Positions 8,384 to 16,775 of a stretch of DNA of 64,000 nt are shown one piece after another. How positions within the stretch are numbered: the first letter of the stretch is position 1; each line of letters starts with the position of its first letter. Made by a program: the position numbers and the translations under genes. This stretch comes from Bog-532 sp963824545 (GTDB lineage Bacteria > Actinomycetota > Actinomycetes > Streptosporangiales > Streptosporangiaceae), in the NCBI GenBank assembly GCA_963824545.1, contig CAWGPP010000003.1:55075-119074 (forward strand). The letters run 5' to 3'. The notes under the pieces are model-generated. The model was not told where the DNA came from, ran no database searches, and saw only the letters and a program-made list of their open reading frames with translations.

Positions 8384-9207
8384 ATGCCCCGCATCCAGGG
8401 CCGCACCAGCCAATCCGTACCCCACGCCGCCAGCCAGCCCACCGAGTTCCCCAGCAGCCGCCAGCCGGCTGTCCCGCCCGCGCCGCCCGCTCGCCGGCCG
8501 CGCAGCGGCGGGACACCAGCCGGGCGCTTCGCGGAGCACGCAGAGGGCGACGCCGGCGTCAGCCGGCGGGCGGCCTACGCGGCGTTCGGCTGGGTGCTGA
8601 TATTCCTCGCCTGGCACGTCGTCTGGGCCGTCACGGGTCTGGGATTCCCGCAACCGTCGCATTTCCACGGTGCCGCACTGGTGCTCTGGTGGGCGTCCGC
8701 CGCGATCGGCGACGTGATCTGGGCCGTCGGGATCGTGCTGCCGCTGGCGCTCGCGCGGCCCGGGGGCGCCGGGGCCCCCGGTGGATGCTGCTGTGGGCGG
8801 CCTGGATCGGGTGCGCGCTGCTCGGCGCACGCGGGGTCGCGGGGGTCGTCGGCGTGATGGTGGCCGTCGGGATCGTGCTGCCGCTGGCGCTCGCGCGGCC
8901 CTGGAGGCGCCGGGGCCCCCGGTGGATGCTGCTGTGGGCAGCCTGGACCGGGTGCGCGCTGCTCGGCGCACGCGGGATCGCGGGTGCTGCCGATGACGTG
9001 GCGCGCGCGATCGGGTTCTCCCGGGGGCTCACCGGGATGACGACCGTCCAGGAGATGGGCACCGGGCACCCGTCGGCCTGGCTGTGGTTCGCGAGTACGG
9101 CGACCGAGGTGCTCTTCGTCGCCGGCGGCCTGGTGTTCGGCCTCGCCGCCCTGACGTACCAGCGCGCCTTCCCGCGCCGCCGGAGCGCGGAACACCCCGC
9201 GCGCTGA
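8384..9207 (+). pseudogene. Multi-pass membrane protein of unknown function, duplicated and frameshifted
   Basis: The start at 8384 has a strong AAGGAGA ribosome site. A proline-rich cytoplasmic N-terminus (~60 residues) is followed by hydrophobic helices (AFGWVLIFLAWHVVWAVTGLG; ALVLWWASAAIGDVIWAVGIV). The frame then changes by one base at about 8770 and continues as GPRWMLLWAAWIGCALLGARG and a last helix (TATEVLFVAGGLVFGLAAL) to a stop at 9207. The Trp-rich layout recalls DUF3995 proteins, but that match is tentative. A segment of about 140 bp is present twice in tandem. Read with one base restored, the unit would be 141 bp and keep the frame, so an in-frame duplication seems to have come first and the base loss later. 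Confidence 0.55.
8723..9003 (+). repeat. Tandem duplication, two copies of ~140 bp
   Basis: The sequence starting GCCGTCGGGATCGTGCTGCC at 8723 recurs at 8863. About 120 of the following bases are nearly identical; the copies drift apart near the end of the unit. The first copy lacks one base in the CGCGGCC-C(T)GG(A)GG segment. The repeat encodes one transmembrane helix plus the following Arg-rich loop. Confidence 0.85.
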
Positions 9208-9284
9208 GCCGGCCGGTCAGGCCGCCGTACGGGCTGACCGCGCACGTGTGGACGGGCGTGGCCGTGATGTGAGCCGGAGGCCGG

Positions 9285-9440
9285 TCAGCTCGCCGGAGCG
9301 CGACAGAGGAACTGCTTGTAGGTGAGCGGTCCGACCATGCCGTCCACGACCAGCCCGCACGCTGCTGGACCGCCGGGGCCGTGTCGGTGATCGGGCCGAA
9401 GATCTCGTCGACCTGGCCGGGCGACTTCAGGTGCTTTTGC
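9285..9440 (-). pseudogene. Peptidoglycan-binding domain, C-terminal relic
   Basis: Minus-strand translation gives PGQVDEIFGPITDTAPAVQQ RAG and then, one base out of frame, LVVDGMVGPLTYKQFL and a stop at 9285. This is the GxFGPxTxxAVxxFQ...GLxVDGxVGPxTW pattern of the PG_binding_1 fold. Only the last ~50 codons of the domain remain and they are split by a frameshift. The parent was probably a secreted cell-wall hydrolase or lysozyme-like protein. Confidence 0.6.
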
Positions 9441-9704
9441 TTGGGAAGTTCGGTCGGCGCGGCCTTGACGACTCGCCCCTGGTCGCCCGTGTAGACGGTC
9501 GAGCCGAAGGCCGTGCCGCCGGTCAGAAGGAGGGGCGAACGCCTGATCCCCTCACCTTTGGGTGTGACATCCGCCCGGGCCTGCCAGCCGTGGCGTCATT
9601 TAAGCCGTGTCAGGCCCGGACACCGAGGTTCCAGCCGCTCAGTCTCATCGAGCGCGCTTTGTCAATTGATGTCGGAGCTCCTTGTCGCTGCTTTCCGACA
9701 TTGG

Positions 9705-9835
9705 TCAGGCCTCTTGAAGCCGGCGCCCTCCTCGTCGATCATCCGGTCCCCGGGGATGCGCACGTCCTCGAAGATGACCGTGCGGGTGGGTGAGCCCTTG
9801 ATGCCGAGCTTCGCCAGCCTGGACGGTCTGCCCCG
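9705..9835 (-). pseudogene. Acyl-CoA dehydrogenase, internal relic
   Basis: The minus strand reads AKLGIKGSPTRTVIFEDVRI followed by PGDRMIDEEGAGFK. This is the conserved E-x-K-x-G-x-K-x-S-x-T...V-F-x-D-V-x-V-P stretch in the middle beta-domain of acyl-CoA dehydrogenases, about 40 of ~380 residues. It lies directly downstream of icmF on the same strand. Acyl-CoA dehydrogenases often accompany isobutyryl-CoA metabolism, so the intact gene may once have been part of that operon (inference). Confidence 0.6.
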
Positions 9836-9846
9836 ATGGCGCCGTT

Positions 9847-12800
9847 TTAGACGTTACGGCGGTACTGGCCGCCGACCTCGAAGAAGGCGTCGGTGATCTG
9901 CTGCAGGCTGCACACCCGGGCCGCGTCCATCAGGACGGCGAACACGTTGCCGCCTGAGCGCGCCGCCTCCTGCAGCGCGGCCAGCGCGTCGTGCGCCGCC
10001 TCGTGGTTCCGTTCCTGGAAGTCGCGGACCCGGTCCAGCTGGGATCGCTTTTCCTGCTCGGTCGCGCGGGCGAGTTCCACCGGGGCGGGCTCGGTCGCGG
10101 CCGGGTTGCGGAACGTGTTGACGCCGATGAGCGGCAGGGTGCCGTCGTGCTTGCGCTGTTCGTAGAGCATCGACTCGTCCTGGATGCGGCCACGCTGGTA
10201 GCCGGTCTCCATCGCGCCGAGCACCCCGCCGCGCTCGCTGATCCGGTCGAACTCGCTCAGCACCGCCTCCTCGACCAGGTCGGTGAGCTCGTCGATGATG
10301 AACGAGCCCTGCAGCGGGTTCTCGTTGGCCGCGAGGCCCCACTCGCGGTTGATGATCAGCTGGATCGCCAGCGCCCGCCGGACCGACTCTTCGCTGGGCG
10401 TGGTGACGGCCTCGTCGTAGGCGTTGGTGTGCAGGCTGTTGCAGTTGTCGTAAATGGCGCACAGCGCCTGCAGCGTGGTGCGGATGTCGTTGAAGCTCAT
10501 CTCCTGGGCGTGCAGCGACCGGCCCGACGTCTGCACGTGGTACTTCAGCTTCTGTGACCGCTCGCTGGCGCCGTACCGGTCCCGCATCGCGGTCGCCCAG
10601 ATCCGGCGGGCGACCCGGCCGATGACCGAGTACTCGGCGTCCATGCCGTTGGAGAAGAAGAACGACAGGTTGGGGGCGAAGTCGTCGATGTGCATGCCCC
10701 GGGCGAGGTACGCCTCCACGTACGTGAACCCGTTGGCCAGGGTGAACGCGAGCTGGCTGATCGGATTGGCCCCGGCCTCGGCGATGTGGTACCCGGAGAT
10801 CGACACCGAGTAGAAGTTGCGCACCTGGTTCTGGATGAACCATTCCTGGGTGTCGGCCATCATCCGGAGGCTGAACTCGGTCGAGAAGATGCACGTGTTC
10901 TGGCCCTGGTCCTCCTTGAGGATGTCGGCCTGCACCGTGCCCCGCACGCTGGACAGCACCCGGGCCCGGATCGCGGCGGCCTCCGCCGCGGCCGGCTCCC
11001 GGCCGTGATCCGCGCGGAACGCCTCCAGGCCCTGGTCGATGGCGGTGTTGAGGAAGAAGGCCAGGATGGTAGGGGCCGGCCCGTTGATCGTCATCGACAC
11101 CGACGTGGTTGGGGCGGCCAGGTCGAACCCGGCGTAGAGGGCCTTCATGTCGTCCAGCGTCGCGATCGACACCCCCGAGGTGCCGACCTTCCCGTAGACG
11201 TCCGGGCGCTCGTGCGGGTCGCGGCCGTAGAGCGTGACGGAGTCAAACGCGGTGGACAGCCGGGTGGCCGGGGCGTGCGCGGCGAGCAGCTTGAAGCGCC
11301 GGTTGGTGCGGAACGGGTCGCCTTCCCCGGCAAACATCCGGGCCGGGTCCTCGCCCTCCCGCTTGAAGGGGAAAACGCCCGCGGTGAACGGGAAGTAACC
11401 CGGCAGGTTCTCCTCCCGGAGGAACCGGAGCAGTTCACCGTGGTCGGTGTACCGCGGCAGCGCCACCCTCGGGATCACGCTGCCGGACAGCGTCTCGCGG
11501 GTCAGCTGGGTGCGCAGCTCCCGGTCGCGTATGCGCACGACCTGCTCATCGCCCGAGTACGACGCGGCCACGGCCGGCCAGCGCTCCAGGAGCCGGGCAC
11601 TGGATTCGCTGACGTCCCCGCGGGCCCGTTCGGCCAGCGCGGCCACGGCCTCGGCCGCCGTACCGGCCCGTTCCGCGCTCAGCTGGCCGTCGCCGGCCTC
11701 CGCCCTTCGGCTCAGTCCCGCCGCATGCGTACCCTCGCCCGCCAGCTCATCCGCACCCGCCAGCTCGCCCTTTCCCTCGGCCGCCAGCTCGCGGGCGACC
11801 GCGGTCAGCTGCTGCAGGCGGCGCGCCGCCGTCACCTGCCGGGCGGTCTCCGCGTGGTAGTCCCGCACGGTCGCGGCGATCCCGGTGAGGTACCCGGTCC
11901 GCGACGTCGGGATGACCGGCGCCGCACCCGTGGACGTCCGGCCCACCGCGGCCGGCAGCACACCCTCGGCGAGGTGCAGGCCATGGCCGGCCAGCAGCCG
12001 GGCCACGTGCTGGTAAAGCGCGGTGACGCCGTTGTCGTTGAAGGTGGCGGCGCTGGTCCCGAAGGCGGGCATCTCCTCCGGCCGCGCGCCGAACGCGTCC
12101 CGGTTGCGGATCAGCTGGCGGGACACGTCGCGGAGTGCGTCGGCGCCGCCGCGCCGCTCGAACTTGTTGATCGCCACCACGTCGGCGAAGTCCAGCATGT
12201 CGATCTTTTCCAGCTGGGAGGCCGCGCCGAACTCAGGTGTCATCACGTACAGCGAGACATTGGCCAGTGGCACGACGGCCGCGTCACCCTGCCCGATTCC
12301 CGGGGTTTCCAGGATCACCAGGTCATAGCCGGCCGCCTGGCAGGCGCCGACGATGGCCTCGATGCCATCCGGCAGCTCGTGGGCGCCGCGGGTGGCCAGC
12401 GAGCGGAAGAACAGGTGGTCGCCGTCGAGGGCGTTCATCCGGATCCGGTCGCCGAGCAGCGCCCCGCCGCTGCGCCGGTGGGTCGGGTCGACGGCCAGCA
12501 CCGCCACGCGCAGCTTGTCCTGCTGGTCGGTGCGGAACCGCCGGACCAGCTCGTCGGTCAGCGACGACTTGCCCGACCCGCCGGTCCCGGTGATACCGAG
12601 CACGGGGACCCGCCGGGACGCCGCGGCCGCCGTCAGCGCCTCGCGGTCCGCTTCCGGCAGGCGCCCGGCCTGCAGGCAGGTGATCGCCCGGGCCAGTGCG
12701 CGCCGTTCGCCGGCCAGCACGGCCTCCACCGGGGCGGGGTCGTCCGCGAGGTCGGTGTCGCAATCGCGGATGAGCTGATTGATCATGCCCGGCAGGCCGA

Positions 12801-13194
12801 ACTGCTGACCGTCCTCGGGAGAGAAGATGCGCACCCCCGCCTCGGACAGCCGCGCGATCTCGTCCGGGACGATGACCCCGCCGCCACCGCCGTAGATCCG
12901 GACGTGCCCGGCGCCGGCCTCGGCCAGCAGCTGCGCCAGGTACTCGAAGTACTCGACGTGGCCGCCCTGGTAGGAGCTGACCGCAACGCCCTGCGCGTCC
13001 TCCTCAAGCACCGCGTCGACGACCCCGCGGACCGAGCGGTCGTGCCCGAGGTGCACGACCTCGGCGCCCTGAGCCTGCAGGATCCGGCGCATGATGTTGA
13101 TCGCGGCGTCGTGCCCATCGAACAGCGCGGCCGCGGTCACGAACCGCACCGGATGCGCCGGCACATGCAGCTGATTCTTCGGTGAACTGGTCAC
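9847..13194 (-). CDS. icmF: Fused isobutyryl-CoA mutase (IcmF)
   Basis: This 1115-residue protein interconverts isobutyryl-CoA and n-butyryl-CoA using adenosylcobalamin. Order: B12-binding domain at the N-terminus with base-off motif DGHDAA (Asp26, His28) and the following GGGGGVIVPDEIARL; MeaI-like G-protein chaperone domain with P-loop GTGGSGKSS (about 203-211), a Switch region and the base-specificity loop NKFERRGG; helical linker; and the substrate-binding TIM barrel (about 560-1115), with VSMTINGPAP, SISGYHIAEAGANP and GRSLHAQEMSFNDIRTTLQA. Length and order fit IcmF and not the two-subunit methylmalonyl-CoA mutase. The gene is intact. A MarR regulator lies divergently 152 bp upstream, and an acyl-CoA dehydrogenase relic lies just downstream. 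Confidence 0.95.
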   Translation of the reverse strand: MTSSPKNQLHVPAHPVRFVTAAALFDGHDAAINIMRRILQAQGAEVVHLGHDRSVRGVVDAVLEEDAQGVAVSSYQGGHVEYFEYLAQLLAEAGAGHVRIYGGGGGVIVPDEIARLSEAGVRIFSPEDGQQFGLPGMINQLIRDCDTDLADDPAPVEAVLAGERRALARAITCLQAGRLPEADREALTAAAASRRVPVLGITGTGGSGKSSLTDELVRRFRTDQQDKLRVAVLAVDPTHRRSGGALLGDRIRMNALDGDHLFFRSLATRGAHELPDGIEAIVGACQAAGYDLVILETPGIGQGDAAVVPLANVSLYVMTPEFGAASQLEKIDMLDFADVVAINKFERRGGADALRDVSRQLIRNRDAFGARPEEMPAFGTSAATFNDNGVTALYQHVARLLAGHGLHLAEGVLPAAVGRTSTGAAPVIPTSRTGYLTGIAATVRDYHAETARQVTAARRLQQLTAVARELAAEGKGELAGADELAGEGTHAAGLSRRAEAGDGQLSAERAGTAAEAVAALAERARGDVSESSARLLERWPAVAASYSGDEQVVRIRDRELRTQLTRETLSGSVIPRVALPRYTDHGELLRFLREENLPGYFPFTAGVFPFKREGEDPARMFAGEGDPFRTNRRFKLLAAHAPATRLSTAFDSVTLYGRDPHERPDVYGKVGTSGVSIATLDDMKALYAGFDLAAPTTSVSMTINGPAPTILAFFLNTAIDQGLEAFRADHGREPAAAEAAAIRARVLSSVRGTVQADILKEDQGQNTCIFSTEFSLRMMADTQEWFIQNQVRNFYSVSISGYHIAEAGANPISQLAFTLANGFTYVEAYLARGMHIDDFAPNLSFFFSNGMDAEYSVIGRVARRIWATAMRDRYGASERSQKLKYHVQTSGRSLHAQEMSFNDIRTTLQALCAIYDNCNSLHTNAYDEAVTTPSEESVRRALAIQLIINREWGLAANENPLQGSFIIDELTDLVEEAVLSEFDRISERGGVLGAMETGYQRGRIQDESMLYEQRKHDGTLPLIGVNTFRNPAATEPAPVELARATEQEKRSQLDRVRDFQERNHEAAHDALAALQEAARSGGNVFAVLMDAARVCSLQQITDAFFEVGGQYRRNV

Positions 13195-13239
13195 GGGAAC
13201 CTCCCCCGCCTGCGAGCGGCCGGACAGCCAGCTCCCGCG

Positions 13240-13285
13240 GATACTTGGACGACTAATATTTGGACGTTAAAATAAAAGTCGCCAT
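13240..13285. promoter_or_regulatory. AT-rich divergent promoter/operator region of icmF and marR
   Basis: This short AT-rich patch sits in very GC-rich DNA. It carries two direct copies of TTGGACG 15 bp apart (13245 and 13260) around TAATATT, then GTTAAAATAAAAG. Its place between a divergent MarR gene and icmF suggests the binding site of the MarR protein and overlapping promoters. This is inferred from position and composition only. Confidence 0.4.
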
Positions 13286-13346
13286 ACGTCAAGCCCCGGG
13301 TTCAAGGTCGTAGCCGTCCCGGCCGGCCTCACGTACGGTAGGCAGC

Positions 13347-13979
13347 GTGCCTGATCATGAGCCTTTCGACCCCATCGCCGAGGCACACCGGCAATGGTGC
13401 GCCCGGTGGCCGGAGCAGGCTGACCATATGGCCGCCGTCACGTCGGTGATGCGGGTCCAGCAACTGCTGCTGAGCCTGGTCGAGGACACGCTGAAGCCGT
13501 ACGGCCTGACCTTCGCCGCCTACGAGGCCCTGCGGCTGCTGGCCTTCAGCCGCCAGGGGTCGCTGCCGATGGGCAAGATGGGCGAGCGGCTGATGGTGCA
13601 CCCGGCGTCGGTGACCAACGCCATCACCCGGCTGGAACACCGCGGCCTGGTGGAGCGGCGGCTATCCCCCGCCGACCGGCGCGTCGTCCTGGCCACGATC
13701 ACGCCGGACGGCCAGGCGCTGGTGCGGAAGGCGACGGAGGCTCTCAACCAGGCCTCGTTCGGCCTTCCCGGCCTCACCGCGGACCAGGCGGCCGAGATCA
13801 CGTCCGGCCTGCGGACCGTCCGGATCGCGGCCGGGGACGTCACGGCGGGCGCGGACGTCACGGCGGGCGCGGACGTCACGGCGAGCACGGACGTCACGGC
13901 GAGCACGGACGCTGCCGCCGGGACCCAACTGCCCGCCGCGGCGACCAGCGATGCTGACCCAGCCAGTCAGGCCGGGTGA
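13347..13979 (+). CDS. MarR-family transcriptional regulator with repetitive C-terminal tail
   Basis: The GTG start gives 210 residues. Residues ~35-150 form a MarR winged helix: LTFAAYEALRLLAFSRQGSL (recognition entry), GERLMVHPASVTNAITRLE (HTH) and the wing LVERRLSPADRRVVLATITP, which contains the DxRxxxxxLT-type signature. Residues ~165-188 are a four-unit repeat (ADVTAG, ADVTAG/AS, TDVTAS) encoded by 18-bp direct repeats at about 13838-13909, followed by a low-complexity tail. Divergence from icmF suggests it senses an acyl-CoA or a related ligand and represses that gene; this is inference. Confidence 0.85.
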   Translation: MPDHEPFDPIAEAHRQWCARWPEQADHMAAVTSVMRVQQLLLSLVEDTLKPYGLTFAAYEALRLLAFSRQGSLPMGKMGERLMVHPASVTNAITRLEHRGLVERRLSPADRRVVLATITPDGQALVRKATEALNQASFGLPGLTADQAAEITSGLRTVRIAAGDVTAGADVTAGADVTASTDVTASTDAAAGTQLPAAATSDADPASQAG

Positions 13980-14018
13980 CTCAGATGGTCAGGCCGGTCA
14001 CTCAGGCGGGCACCGGCC

Positions 14019-16658
14019 CTAGCCGGACGATTCGGGGGCAGCTTCGGTTCTGGCCGGGAGGTAGACGCTGAACGTGGTCCCGCTGCCGAGGGTGCTGTCC
14101 ACCGTGACGCGGCCGCCGTGCAGTTCGGTGATGGCCTTGACGATGGACAGGCCCAGGCCGGTCCCGGGCAGGCCCGCGGTCCGCGCGTTGGACGCCCGGA
14201 CGAAGCGGCCGAACAGCTGGCCGATCTCGTCGGGCGGGATACCGATGCCGGTGTCGGCGACGTCGATCCCCCACCCCTCACCGTCCCAGACCGCATCCAC
14301 CCGGACCAGGCCGTTGGCCCGGGAGAACTTGACGGCATTGGCGATCAGGTTGTCCAGCACCTGAGCCAGGCGCGTGCGGTCGGCCTGGATCAGCGGTCCG
14401 TCCTCCGCGGAGAAGTGGACGGTGACGCCGCGCTTGGCAGCCCCGGCCGCGGCGGCGCGAGCCGCCTCCTCGGTGAGCTCGGGGATGGATACCACGGTCA
14501 GATCCAGCGGGATGGACCCGGATTCGAGCCTGCTCAGCAGGAGCAGGTCGCCGACCAGATGGAGCAGCCGGTGCGCGTTCCGCTCGATGATGTCGAGGAA
14601 CTGCGAGCCATCCGCGGTCAGCGAGTTGGTTTCCGCCCGCATCAGCTCGCTGAACGACACGATCGACGTCAGCGGCGTGCGCAGCTCATGTGACACGGTG
14701 GCGAGGAAGATGGTTTTGGCTTCATCGAGTTCACGCAGCTTCTCGTTCTGCAGTTCAAGCTGCCGCTTGGTCAGCTCCGCCGACTGGCGGGCGTCAAGCT
14801 CGGCCTTGAGCAGTTGCTCCTGCTTGTCCTCCAGCTGCTTGCGCTCCGTCATATCCCAGGCCAGCCACAGGTCACCGCGGTAGCGGCCGCCGACCACCAC
14901 CGGCCAGTAATCACATTCCAGGGTGCGGCCGTCGGTGGCGGTCATCTGCGCGGCCGCGACCGGCTGGCGGGCGCTGACGGCCCCGGCCGTACGGCGGACA
15001 AACTCGTCCGGGTCAGCGAACTGTCCTTTGATCAGGCCCACCAGCTCGATGGCGGATTTCCCCACCAGCGGGTCCGGCGACCCGATCCCGAACAAGGTGG
15101 CGAAGCTCTGGTTCACGTGGGTGATCTGGCCCTGCTCGTCGGTGAAGAGCACACCGGGAATCGCGTTCGCGATCAGGCAGTTGAGGCGCTCGGTCTGGTC
15201 GGCGAGGCTGCGGCGGGCAGCCTGTTCCGCCGCCAGCAGCCGTTCCCGGTCGGCTTCGGCCCGCTTGACATCGGAAATGTCGGTGAACGTGGCGAGGAAC
15301 CCGAGAAGGGCCCCGCCGACGGCGTGGAGCGCCACGGCGCCGGCCTTGACCCAGGTGCCGGCGTCGCCGGAGGAGCGCAATCGGCAGTCGGTCCGCATCT
15401 CATCCCCGTGGGCTGCCGCGGCCAGGTCGCGCGCCACCCGGCCCCGGTCGGCGGGGTGGACGAAATCCAGCCAATCGGTGCCGAGGACATCGTTCGCCCG
15501 GACGCCCGCTATCGCGCACCACCGGTCGTTGACGAAGACGGCCCGTCCGTCGGCATCAGTTTGCACAATGCCGACCGGTGCCAGCTGAGCCAGCAGGCTG
15601 AAACGCGCCTGGGATTCCGCCAGCGCCGTCTGGGTGTGCTCGAATTCGGTGAGGTCACGGAAGAACCCGCAAAAGAACGTCCCATCGTCCCGGGTCAGTT
15701 GCCTGGCCGTCAGCTCGACGATGCGTTCCGTGCCGTCCGCGCACAGCAGCGGCACCCGTGCCCGGCCGGTAGCATACTCGCCCCGGTCCCCCGTGGCCAG
15801 GTACCGCTCGGTGTGCGCGACGAACGCGGCACGTTCCCGCTCGGGGATCAGCAGGCCGGTCATCTCCTGGCCCAGCACGTCCTCGTGGCGGTAGCCGGAG
15901 AGTTCCTCGGCGGCGGGGTTGAACGCCACGAGCCGCCGGCGGGAGTCGGTGGCGATGATCGGGTCGGGTGACCCGGTGATCAGTATCTGGGCGAGTGCCT
16001 GCTGGCCGGCGAGATCGGCCGCGTCGTTGGCGTGGCGGATCTGGGCGGCGACCGCGGTGGCCACGGCGTTCAGGACGGAACGGGTTTCGGCATCCCAGTG
16101 CGAGGCGTCCCCGATCAGGGCGATCGCGCACAGGCACCGACCGCCGGCCGGCATGGAACGGGCCAGCAGGACGCTCGGGCCGGGGGCACCCGGTTCCAGC
16201 GGCGCCTGGATGGAGCCGTTGCCCGCCGCACCATTGGGTACCGGGCTCAGCGTGCCGTTCGGCGTGGGGGTAAACGTGTCGTTCGGCGCTGAAGTCAGCG
16301 CGCCGACCTGGCTGAGCAGCGCCTGGTCATCGGCGGCACTGGCCGGATGAGCTGCCAGGACCACCGGTGGCGGCCCGGCCCCCGGCGGTCCGGCCTTCGG
16401 CTGGAGGGCCTCCGGCGGCCCGATCCCCGGCTGGAAGGCCAGCGCGCAGCGGCCGGAGAAGGCCGTGACGAGCCGCTCAAGAACCGCCGGCAGAGCGTCA
16501 AGCGTGTCGTTCTGCAAAACCTGCTCGATGGCGAACTCCACGACCGTGGCCGGTGCGGCCACCCAGCTCTGCTGGGCGGCCGCCGGGGCCGGCCTGGATC
16601 GAGATGCCCCCTCCCGTCGCACAGTCCCCCTGCCCCCTGGCTGCACTGTCCGCGGCAT
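14019..16658 (-). CDS. Multi-PAS sensor histidine kinase
   Basis: This 879-residue kinase has no predicted membrane helix, so it is probably cytosolic. Order: basic/Ala-rich leader, a GAF-like N-terminal region (~25-210), PAS1 (SPDPIIATDSRRRLVAFNPA, ~212-325), PAS2 (LAPVGIVQTDADGRAVFVND, ~345-460), PAS3 (AIPGVLFTDEQGQITHVNQS, ~487-600), a coiled-coil rich in Gln/Glu/Arg, HisKA with VSHELRTPL (His657), and HATPase_c with the N-box VLDNLIANAVKFS and G-boxes (DTGIGIPPDE, GTGLGLSIVKAI). The start codon is uncertain because the ribosome site at 16658 is weak. No response regulator is adjacent; two lie near 44 kb. The gene ends 39 bp from the convergent marR stop. Confidence 0.9.
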   Translation of the reverse strand: MPRTVQPGGRGTVRREGASRSRPAPAAAQQSWVAAPATVVEFAIEQVLQNDTLDALPAVLERLVTAFSGRCALAFQPGIGPPEALQPKAGPPGAGPPPVVLAAHPASAADDQALLSQVGALTSAPNDTFTPTPNGTLSPVPNGAAGNGSIQAPLEPGAPGPSVLLARSMPAGGRCLCAIALIGDASHWDAETRSVLNAVATAVAAQIRHANDAADLAGQQALAQILITGSPDPIIATDSRRRLVAFNPAAEELSGYRHEDVLGQEMTGLLIPERERAAFVAHTERYLATGDRGEYATGRARVPLLCADGTERIVELTARQLTRDDGTFFCGFFRDLTEFEHTQTALAESQARFSLLAQLAPVGIVQTDADGRAVFVNDRWCAIAGVRANDVLGTDWLDFVHPADRGRVARDLAAAAHGDEMRTDCRLRSSGDAGTWVKAGAVALHAVGGALLGFLATFTDISDVKRAEADRERLLAAEQAARRSLADQTERLNCLIANAIPGVLFTDEQGQITHVNQSFATLFGIGSPDPLVGKSAIELVGLIKGQFADPDEFVRRTAGAVSARQPVAAAQMTATDGRTLECDYWPVVVGGRYRGDLWLAWDMTERKQLEDKQEQLLKAELDARQSAELTKRQLELQNEKLRELDEAKTIFLATVSHELRTPLTSIVSFSELMRAETNSLTADGSQFLDIIERNAHRLLHLVGDLLLLSRLESGSIPLDLTVVSIPELTEEAARAAAAGAAKRGVTVHFSAEDGPLIQADRTRLAQVLDNLIANAVKFSRANGLVRVDAVWDGEGWGIDVADTGIGIPPDEIGQLFGRFVRASNARTAGLPGTGLGLSIVKAITELHGGRVTVDSTLGSGTTFSVYLPARTEAAPESSG

Positions 16659-16705
16659 CGTGAGCGCCGGCTGGATGCCGGCCCACGTTGTCGCAACAGA
16701 TAGTC

Positions 16706-16720
16706 ATTACCCGATTACTA
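16706..16720 (+). promoter_or_regulatory. TTACCCGATT motif, first copy
   Basis: The ten-base word TTACCCGATT (16707-16716) lies in an AT-rich patch between the histidine kinase start and the LCP stop. The same word recurs at 17942-17951 between the divergent LCP and CapD-type genes. It could be a shared regulator site; two occurrences are weak evidence. Confidence 0.2.
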
Positions 16721-16775
16721 AGAGCTAAAACACGCGAGAGTGGCCATTCAGTGGGCCAGCGGCAACCCAAAGGGC

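Noticed and set aside
10690..13185. 831-codon open frame opposite icmF
   Set aside because: It is a GC-rich antisense shadow; icmF on the other strand has full-length domain signatures and the antisense protein has none.
13195..13346. Cobalamin riboswitch upstream of icmF
   Set aside because: The gap is only 152 bp, and I find no B12-box-like sequence or room for the fold.
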